Shown piece by piece: positions 1 to 4,267 of a stretch of DNA of 5,082 bases (position 1 is its first letter; the number at the start of each line of letters is the position of its first letter). This DNA is from Candidatus Bathyarchaeota archaeon. GTDB lineage: Archaea > Thermoproteota > Bathyarchaeia > Bathyarchaeales > Bathycorpusculaceae. Position numbers and translations under genes: made by a program. The notes under the pieces were generated by a model. That model was given only the letters and a program-made list of their open reading frames with translations. It was not told where the DNA came from and made no database searches. The DNA is taken from contig DAOUTL010000102.1 of NCBI GenBank assembly GCA_030626685.1, forward strand, positions 1 through 5,082, written 5' to 3'.

Positions 1-279
1 CCGTCGGAGCATTCTTTCCCGAAAATGACACAATGGACCTAAAAAATAGCCCCAAACTATTCGCATCCAATACTTGGCGGTTAACCTTGCACCTAAACCA
101 GGCTTAATAGTGTTTTCGTCAACAATGTTGTTTAGCGCTGTTGAAATCGCTTTTTCCGATACTACCACAAAATCTCCATCAGCTATTTTTCCTCTAACAC
201 CCTCGATTATTTCTTCTAAATAGTTTCGTCCCGGTCGCCAATATGTCGTGACAATCCCCCGTGCTTTATATTTAACCAT
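1..279 (-). CDS. CofE-like F420-0:L-glutamate ligase domain protein (partial, C-terminus outside window)
   Basis: The first 93 codons are present; the gene runs off the left edge. The translation begins MVKYKARGIVTTYWRPGRNY and contains, at about residues 37-50, the block DGDFVVVSEKAIST, which is typical of the F420-0:gamma-glutamyl ligase (CofE/FbiB N-terminal) fold, where it lies at the nucleotide and metal site. A second block at about residues 73-90 (KYWMRIVWGYFLGPLCHF) is the kind seen in the stand-alone archaeal CofE-like proteins rather than in classical CofE. Canonical CofE adds L-glutamate to coenzyme F420-0 using GTP; whether this paralogue does so, or ligates another substrate, cannot be told from the fragment. 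The ATG at 279 is the first in-frame start after thyX, whose stop lies 38 bases upstream on the same strand, so the two are probably cotranscribed. No strong Shine-Dalgarno sequence is visible, only a purine-rich GAAGAAAAG. The family call is fairly sure, the substrate is not. Confidence 0.75.
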   Translation of the reverse strand, partial: MVKYKARGIVTTYWRPGRNYLEEIIEGVRGKIADGDFVVVSEKAISTALNNIVDENTIKPGLGARLTAKYWMRIVWGYFLGPLCHFRERMLRR

Positions 280-317
280 TTACATCGCGTTGCTTTTCTT
301 CAAGAATGCGAACGGAA

Positions 318-1016
318 TTAAAGGCTTCGGAATCGTTTCTTTATTTCTTCAACATTACATTCCGACGGTTTCATTTTTCCCTCAGGGCAGTAACCTAACT
401 CTACGCATGAGGGACCAGCGTTTTCAAACAGTGCAGGCGCAACTTTTTTCACTTGTCTAAGCATTTCGGTTGCAACTTCTCTTATTTCCCATTGAGAACG
501 CGCACAACATCGCAGATTGAAAAAATGTCGCAGTTCACGGGCGTTCATCGTCACGATTATGTTTGTTTTGGCAGCGTTTGGAAGAATAAATCTTGCATCC
601 TCTTTCGGAATTCTTAACTTCAAAAGTTTCTGGTAAGTTTCAGAGATTTTCGATAATGTTTCATCGAACATTTTTTTAGCTTCTACGTTGTCTGCTATGC
701 TTGGCGGTGTTACATACTTCTCAAGCGTGTCGTAGGTGACGTAGCGTTGGCTCTGCTGCGTATACGATGCAATACGATGCCTAACAAGTTCATGGGTCAT
801 AGCTCTTGACACATCTTCAATGCTGAAGGTAAAGCCAGCATGCTCGATTACTGAAACATGACCGTAACCGGTAACTCGCTTAATTATTCGCTTAGCTGTT
901 TCAGAATCCATTTTTTCAAAGATTTCTGAGGGACCTTCGCTTTTTATTGATGTCGACGCTGCTGTTCCGCAGAGCAGTTCAGCATCCGCCGTATACCGAA
1001 GAAGCTTAACCTTCAA
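318..1016 (-). CDS. thyX: FAD-dependent thymidylate synthase ThyX
   Basis: ThyX methylates dUMP to dTMP, taking the carbon from a methylene-tetrahydrofolate-type donor and the hydride from NAD(P)H through FAD; it is a cytosolic homotetramer in characterised members. The 232-residue product is of normal family length. Visible motifs: GHVSVIEH at 52-59, the ThyX signature RHR-x7-S at 79-89 (RHRIASYTQQSQRY), EDAR at 139-142, and the C-terminal block NARELRHFFNLR (158-169) followed by QWEIR (175-179). The tail holds extra cysteines (C204, C210, C220) besides the C170-C171 pair. The start is a TTG at 1014-1016, chosen because a strong GGTGAGGT Shine-Dalgarno sits 6 bases upstream and the translation from it gives the expected N-terminus MKVKLLRYT. 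The CofE-like gene follows 38 bases downstream. All signature residues are present, so the enzyme is probably active. Confidence 0.96.
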   Translation of the reverse strand: MKVKLLRYTADAELLCGTAASTSIKSEGPSEIFEKMDSETAKRIIKRVTGYGHVSVIEHAGFTFSIEDVSRAMTHELVRHRIASYTQQSQRYVTYDTLEKYVTPPSIADNVEAKKMFDETLSKISETYQKLLKLRIPKEDARFILPNAAKTNIIVTMNARELRHFFNLRCCARSQWEIREVATEMLRQVKKVAPALFENAGPSCVELGYCPEGKMKPSECNVEEIKKRFRSL

Positions 1017-1022
1017 CTTTTA

Positions 1023-1030
1023 ACCTCACC
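1023..1030 (-). promoter_or_regulatory. Shine-Dalgarno of thyX that fixes its TTG start
   Basis: Read on the minus strand this is GGTGAGGT, complementary to much of the archaeal 16S 3' end (CACCUCC region). It lies 6 bases before the TTG at 1016. No better-placed ATG exists nearby, so this site decides the start codon. Confidence 0.75.
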
Positions 1031-1045
1031 CTTCACTTTAGCATG

Positions 1046-1057
1046 AAAGTAATAAAT
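1046..1057 (-). promoter_or_regulatory. putative TATA box of thyX
   Basis: The minus strand reads ATTTATTACTTT, an archaeal TATA-like stretch. Its centre is about 35 bases upstream of the TTG, so transcription would begin near 1025-1028 and leave a leader of about a dozen bases that only just includes the Shine-Dalgarno. No clear BRE is seen upstream. The call rests on composition and spacing alone. Confidence 0.35.
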
Positions 1058-1093
1058 GTGCTTTGTGCAAAAGAATTTGGGAGAAATGCTTAA

Positions 1094-1351
1094 TTGACAA
1101 GGGTAAAGAAAGCCGTTGACTACATAAATGCGCTGTGCTTAAACAAAAATGCGGAGAAACGGTCGCTTGGAAAGAAGTTGGAAGTTCAGTATACTAAATG
1201 GATGAAAACCCTCGATCTAAAATGCATTCAGCTTGAGGAGATAGGCTTCACTCCCTTAGATGATGTTAAACGTGGGTGTATACGCGGTCGCTTGTATATC
1301 TGCCGCTTTCCATTTCCCTATCTATCTCACGCAGCAATAATATTCGCCTAA
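1094..1351 (+). CDS. doubtful small ORF, unrecognised; possible remnant of a truncated gene
   Basis: An 85-codon frame opens at a TTG directly after an in-frame stop (TAA 1091-1093). Its first 57 codons lie in the gap between thyX and htpX and look protein-like: lysine and glutamate rich, with a plausible helical start (TRVKKAVDYINALCLNKN) and a stretch KCIQLEEIGFTPLDD. From 1266 on it is antisense to the 3' end of htpX, and that tail (residues after about 58) looks like an antisense shadow. A GGGAG lies about 10 bases before the TTG, rather far for a Shine-Dalgarno. I do not recognise a family. It may be a small real gene convergent with htpX, the 5' stub of a gene lost by rearrangement, or chance. 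An ATG at 1086 gives only three codons in another frame, so a frameshift in the start region is conceivable. Confidence 0.25.
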   Translation: MTRVKKAVDYINALCLNKNAEKRSLGKKLEVQYTKWMKTLDLKCIQLEEIGFTPLDDVKRGCIRGRLYICRFPFPYLSHAAIIFA

Positions 1352-2303
1352 ATGTTGGTGGATGTGTTGAAAACCACGTGTTTATTTTTGACCATGCGGA
1401 TTTTGCTTCTTTCTCCATAGCGAGTTCTAACTCTCTTTCGTCTAAGACCCCGTCTTTATCGAGGTCGTATTCTTGTTTTTTAGCCATTATATGCTGAATT
1501 TCCTGTTTGGCCAGTGCTGGGTCGCCAATGTAGAAGGCTCTGGCTCCAGATGGTGGTTTTGGCGAAAGCGACAACCCGTAGGTGATTTTTGCTAGCGCAC
1601 TTTGTAGGCTTCGAGGCGATCCGCTTACATAGGCTGAGTAAGCGTCTGCATAGTGTTCCCTTAGTCTGCTAAGCTTCATCACGCATAGAAGCGAAATGAT
1701 GTAGACTATGTAGGAGATTATTCCGATGATGAAGAATGCTGCTCTTATGCCGCCCTCTTTTTCCTTCTTTGATGATGGCCCAGCTATCCTTGATACTTCC
1801 CATGTTCCCCGCGCAACCAGATAGGCAAGTAATGGCAGCGCTGAAAGCACGGTCATCACAATGTAGTCTTTATGTTTTATATGTCCTAACTCGTGACCAA
1901 TTACGCCTTTAATTTCATCCATGTTTAGTTTGGTTAGAAGTCCTTCATGAACCGCTAGGGTGGCATCGCTTGCCGTTCTGCCAAAAACAAATGCGTTTGG
2001 CGTACTGTCTGGAACTACGGCCAGTTTTGGCATTGGTATTTCGCTTTTATCTGCTAACTCTTTCACTGTGAATTCAAGCCACGGGTTTTCTCCTAGTTTT
2101 AGATAGCGCAGGCGTGTTGAGCTCCTAACAATGGCTGGTCCAATAAGATACTCGAGGAGTATGAAGATAATTGTGCCCATTACGGCGAAAATCAGGGGGA
2201 GGTTAAGAATGAACATTATTGCCGCTAGGAATAGGGCAAATATGAAGGCTGCTAGAAACATGGACGTTCCCATTGCAAGCTTTAACTCGGTTAATCTGCC
2301 CAA
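1266..2303 (-). CDS. htpX: HtpX-type membrane zinc metalloprotease (M48) with an EF-hand loop
   Basis: HtpX proteases are M48 membrane-embedded zinc endopeptidases that cut misfolded membrane proteins with a cytoplasmic-facing active site. The 345-residue product has two N-terminal hydrophobic segments (about 13-33 and 36-58), the zinc motif HELGH at 137-141 in GVIGHELGHIKHKD, two further membrane segments (about 147-164 and 187-209), the third zinc ligand E216 in LREHYADAYSA, and the family C-terminal THPP at 313-316. Between the protease core and THPP, residues 280-291 read DLDKDGVLDERE, a full EF-hand calcium loop (D1, D3, D5, G6, D9, E12). The protein is somewhat longer than the bacterial enzyme, partly through this region and the linker at 175-186 (PSSKKEKEGG). 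The TTG start at 2303 is preceded by GGGAG four bases upstream; the next in-frame ATG is codon 11, which would trim only the short pre-membrane segment. The gene is transcribed divergently from trm5. Confidence 0.95.
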   Translation of the reverse strand: MGRLTELKLAMGTSMFLAAFIFALFLAAIMFILNLPLIFAVMGTIIFILLEYLIGPAIVRSSTRLRYLKLGENPWLEFTVKELADKSEIPMPKLAVVPDSTPNAFVFGRTASDATLAVHEGLLTKLNMDEIKGVIGHELGHIKHKDYIVMTVLSALPLLAYLVARGTWEVSRIAGPSSKKEKEGGIRAAFFIIGIISYIVYIISLLCVMKLSRLREHYADAYSAYVSGSPRSLQSALAKITYGLSLSPKPPSGARAFYIGDPALAKQEIQHIMAKKQEYDLDKDGVLDERELELAMEKEAKSAWSKINTWFSTHPPTFRRILLLREIDREMESGRYTSDRVYTHV

Positions 2304-2307
2304 TTAT

Positions 2308-2312
2308 CTCCC
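2308..2312 (-). promoter_or_regulatory. Shine-Dalgarno of htpX supporting its TTG start
   Basis: The minus strand reads GGGAG followed by ATAA and then the TTG. The only ATG just upstream (in ATGGCTGGGAGATAA) hits a stop after four codons, so the TTG is the likely start. The spacing of 4 bases is short but usable. Confidence 0.55.
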
Positions 2313-2337
2313 AGCCATATCAATGCAATAAATATTG

Positions 2338-2352
2338 AATTAAAGTTTTCCC
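2338..2352 (-). promoter_or_regulatory. putative BRE and TATA box of htpX
   Basis: The minus strand reads GGGAAAA then CTTTAATT, a purine-rich BRE-like stretch followed by a TATA-like box. Transcription would start near 2316, giving a leader of about 13 bases that contains the GGGAG site. A second AT-rich stretch (AATATTTATT, about 2326-2335) is too close to the start codon to leave room for the Shine-Dalgarno. The same GGAAAA plus CTTTAA arrangement precedes the metF-like gene. Confidence 0.4.
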
Positions 2353-2375
2353 AAAATGTTCCGAGAAAAACTAAG

Positions 2376-2388
2376 ATGAATGATTCAT
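2376..2388. repeat. 13-base palindrome in the divergent htpX/trm5 intergenic region
   Basis: ATGAAT, one G, then ATTCAT: perfect six-base arms around a single base. It lies upstream of both putative TATA boxes, where an operator could sit, but an AT-rich short palindrome can also arise by chance. Confidence 0.3.
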
Positions 2389-2433
2389 ACATAACTTAAA
2401 AAGAAACTACTGAACACACTCCTGTTAAGATGA

Positions 2434-2449
2434 CGCGAACTTTATTTTA
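2434..2449 (+). promoter_or_regulatory. putative BRE and TATA box of trm5
   Basis: GCGAA followed by CTTTATTTTA (2440-2449) resembles an archaeal BRE plus TATA box. The start site would be near 2470 and the leader about 24 bases. The sequence before the ATG (AAGTGATTTC) contains GTGAT, a weak partial Shine-Dalgarno. Confidence 0.45.
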
Positions 2450-2493
2450 CACGCTGGTTATTGCATTAAAGGAAAGCGGTCTTAAGTGATTTC

Positions 2494-3564
2494 ATGCCAA
2501 GAGAATATCCATGCATTAAAGTTCCGAAATTTCATGGCGAAAAAGCTATAATCCTAGCCAATAAACTCAAAATTGTCAACAAAGAACTTGAAATTCAAAG
2601 AAACGAAAACTTCATTTACATTCCGCTCCTTCGTCAACCATTAAAAAATGAATTAGACGCCATTAAGGAACAAATTCCAGATTCCGAAATTTCAACTTAC
2701 ATTTTCCCAGTAAGGAAGAAGCGAGTAACAACACTTGTCGAGCCTCTCGAGGACACGCTTCCTCCGCATTTATTGGCAAGCCTACCTCGCGCAATAGACT
2801 TTGTCGGAGACATAGCAATAATTGAAATTCCTCCGGAGCTTGACGCGTACAAAAATGTTATCGGCGAAGCTATTCTGCGGGTGCATAAAAACGTGCAAAC
2901 GGTGCTTGCCAAGGCAGGCGCTGTCAGTGGAACTTATCGGATAAGAGAGTTTAATTTAATCGCTGGACAACCAAAGACTTACACCATCCATAAGGAACAT
3001 GGATGCAGGTATTACATAGACCTTGCTAAAGCCTATTTTTCCCCACGCCTCTCATACGAACACAACAGAGTTGCGTCCCTCGTCAAAGACGGCGAAACAG
3101 TCATAGACCTATTCGCTGGCGTAGGCCCATTCTCTATACTTATTGCAAAAACTCATGAACACGTGAAAGTTTACGCGGTAGACGCAAACCCGCATGCGGT
3201 GAAATTTCTAAAGAAAAACGTTAGGCTTAACAGGGTTGAAGGGAAAGTCCACCCAATTTTAGGGGATGCACAGCAGGTTGTTAAAGAGGGGCTTTTTGGG
3301 GTTGCGGATCGTGTGATTATGAATTTGCCTGAAAAGGCCATAGAGTTTTTGGAAGGTGCCTGTGAAGCGATAAAGTCATCGGGTGGCATAGTGCATTTTT
3401 ACAGTTTTTTGAAGGCTTCCGATTCGTTGGAAAATGTAACACTGCGGTTCATAAATGCTGTTAAGGGGTCTGGAAGGGAAGTGGAAAAGATTTTGTTTTC
3501 AAGGTTTGTCCGTGCCACAGCTCCTTACGAGTGGCAAGTTGTTTTAGATGCAAAAATTCGTTAA
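2494..3564 (+). CDS. trm5: tRNA (guanine37-N1)-methyltransferase Trm5, archaeal type
   Basis: Trm5 methylates N1 of G37, next to the anticodon, using S-adenosylmethionine, which protects the reading frame; in archaea it can also be the first step toward wyosine-type bases. The 356-residue product shows the three-part layout: D1 RNA-binding domain (about 1-60), D2 linker domain (about 65-165), and a Rossmann catalytic domain. Visible motifs: YRIREFNLIAG at 148-158 around the arginine region used in catalysis, YFSPRLSYE at 181-189, SAM motif I DLFAGVGPFSI at 205-215, the acidic end of strand two VYAVDANP at 226-233, and NLPEKA at 277-282. NLP fits Trm5 better than the NPP of TYW2-like aminocarboxypropyl transferases. 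The presence of D1 points to the aTrm5b/c group; this needs a tree. Histidine follows E189 where many homologues have arginine. The ATG at 2494 gives the expected D1 start. The stop codon overlaps that of the convergent DUF371 gene. Confidence 0.93.
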   Translation: MPREYPCIKVPKFHGEKAIILANKLKIVNKELEIQRNENFIYIPLLRQPLKNELDAIKEQIPDSEISTYIFPVRKKRVTTLVEPLEDTLPPHLLASLPRAIDFVGDIAIIEIPPELDAYKNVIGEAILRVHKNVQTVLAKAGAVSGTYRIREFNLIAGQPKTYTIHKEHGCRYYIDLAKAYFSPRLSYEHNRVASLVKDGETVIDLFAGVGPFSILIAKTHEHVKVYAVDANPHAVKFLKKNVRLNRVEGKVHPILGDAQQVVKEGLFGVADRVIMNLPEKAIEFLEGACEAIKSSGGIVHFYSFLKASDSLENVTLRFINAVKGSGREVEKILFSRFVRATAPYEWQVVLDAKIR

Positions 3565-3995
3565 ACTCTAACGGTTAAGGTAATCTTCACTTTTTGCTTT
3601 GAGCTTCTCAGCTTTTCCACAAGTTTCCTTGACAAATCGCATGCAGCCTTGTCTGCTCGAATTGCTAACGTTCGGCTGCAAATGTAACCGCTTTTTCTTA
3701 CAACAATGTCTTTTGGATGCGTCAAAATTAGCATTGGGCTTCCAAAAGCTTTCACCACTTCAACAACTTCTCCAGCCTCAATTAACATTGTCATTTTTGC
3801 GTTTTCATTACGTAAATTCTCCTTGAATTCAGGACGTAAATCAGCTACAGACTTGTCCGCTGACACTGCAATAATACAGTTGCCTCTCTTTAATAATTGA
3901 GATTCCTTAGTGATTTCAAGCGTTGACTCATGCGTGGCTCGAACATTCTTGTGTCCATAAGCAGAAATAATGGAAATTATTTCCATGGTGCACAT
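3561..3995 (-). CDS. DUF371 family conserved archaeal protein
   Basis: The 144-residue product matches the archaeal DUF371 pattern: YGHKNVRATHESTLEITKE near the N-terminus (about 13-31), RGNCIIAVSADKSVADL (about 37-53), and the C-terminal VVRKSGYICSRTLAIRADKAACDLSR (about 98-123). The family is small, cytosolic and, as far as I know, without an established biochemical role; I assign none. The basic, conserved RKS and RTL segments are notable but prove nothing. Two starts are possible: ATG at 3995 and ATG at 3986 (codon 4). Family members usually begin only a few residues before the GHxNVRATH block, so the shorter form is at least as likely; neither has a convincing Shine-Dalgarno. The 5' end overlaps the truncated regulator ORF by 10-19 bases, and the 3' end overlaps trm5 by 4 bases, so it is boxed in on both sides. 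Confidence 0.92.
   Translation of the reverse strand: MCTMEIISIISAYGHKNVRATHESTLEITKESQLLKRGNCIIAVSADKSVADLRPEFKENLRNENAKMTMLIEAGEVVEVVKAFGSPMLILTHPKDIVVRKSGYICSRTLAIRADKAACDLSRKLVEKLRSSKQKVKITLTVRV
3970..3986. repeat. 17-base palindrome covering the inner DUF371 start codon
   Basis: ATGGAAAT, one T, then ATTTCCAT: perfect eight-base arms around a single base. It contains the minus-strand ATG at 3986 and the stop codon of the overlapping truncated ORF. It could be an operator half-site pair; as RNA the one-base loop would have to open to a larger loop with a shorter stem. It also encodes M-E-I-I-S, so codon content contributes. Confidence 0.5.
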
Positions 3996-4162
3996 CTCTG
4001 GCTACTGCAGAAATAGTTCCAGCTAAGCCTATTCAAAACCATCTTCAGCTTTTGCGGATCCTCAACAATCGTGATTTCCTTCACTTTCTGTATTTTGTCT
4101 TCTTCGTGAAGCAGCATTTTTTTGCCCATGGCGCTTTTCATAAGCATAAAGTCTGCAGCCAT
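3977..4162 (-). pseudogene. truncated ArsR-type winged-helix regulator (N-terminal fragment)
   Basis: This 61-codon ORF translates to a start rich in methionine (MAADFMLMKSAMGKKMLL) followed by KVKEITIVEDPQKLKMVLNRLSWN, residues 26-49. The latter resembles the beginning of archaeal ArsR-like winged-helix proteins, where a segment such as DPxKLKxxLxxLRWxIL leads into the first helix of the DNA-binding domain. Here the similarity ends at N49, and the remaining YFCSSQRCAPWK looks random before the stop at 3977. No recognition helix or wing follows in any frame before DUF371 takes over. I infer that a deletion or rearrangement removed the rest of the gene; an assembly join or a real short peptide are alternatives. 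The ATG at 4162 lacks a Shine-Dalgarno (GTATTAATAA precedes it), so it would be translated from a short leader. Its promoter may now serve DUF371. The family call is from memory of the pattern. Confidence 0.5.
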
Positions 4163-4187
4163 TTATTAATACTTACTCGATTACAGA

Positions 4188-4208
4188 TCTTAAGTGATTA
4201 AATTAAAA
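4188..4208 (-). promoter_or_regulatory. putative AT-rich promoter of the truncated regulator/DUF371 unit
   Basis: On the minus strand TTTTAATTTA (4199-4208) is TATA-like and would place the start near 4177, about 15 bases before the ATG at 4162. The region is AT-rich in both directions, so direction is uncertain. It also contains TCTTAAGTGATT (4188-4199), repeated upstream of trm5. Confidence 0.3.
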
Positions 4209-4223
4209 TAATTGCTGAAGAGC

Positions 4224-4236
4224 GGAAAATCTTTAA
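4224..4236 (+). promoter_or_regulatory. putative BRE and TATA box of the metF-like gene
   Basis: GGAAAA followed by TCTTTAA looks like an archaeal BRE plus TATA box. The start site would fall near 4257-4262, leaving a leader of only 6-11 bases before the ATG at 4268, without a clear Shine-Dalgarno, so initiation is nearly leaderless. The arrangement matches that in front of htpX. Confidence 0.45.
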
Positions 4237-4267
4237 CGTGTTCCCACTAACTAGAAATGAGAAAACT

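Noticed and set aside
248..460. 70-codon plus-strand ORF over the CofE-like/thyX boundary
   Set aside because: Most of it is antisense to thyX and the CofE-like start; the translation is a low-information hydrophobic and phenylalanine-rich stretch.
2131..2331. Plus-strand ORF over the htpX 5' end
   Set aside because: It is antisense to the htpX N-terminal membrane segments and has no promoter or ribosome site consistent with a gene.
2370..2440. Possible C/D box guide RNA (GATGAATGA, CTGA and AAGATGAC stretches)
   Set aside because: No proper C box (RTGATGA) paired with D and D' boxes at the right spacing could be found.
3599..3900. Two plus-strand ORFs over DUF371
   Set aside because: Both are antisense shadows of the DUF371 coding sequence, which has clear family motifs on the other strand.
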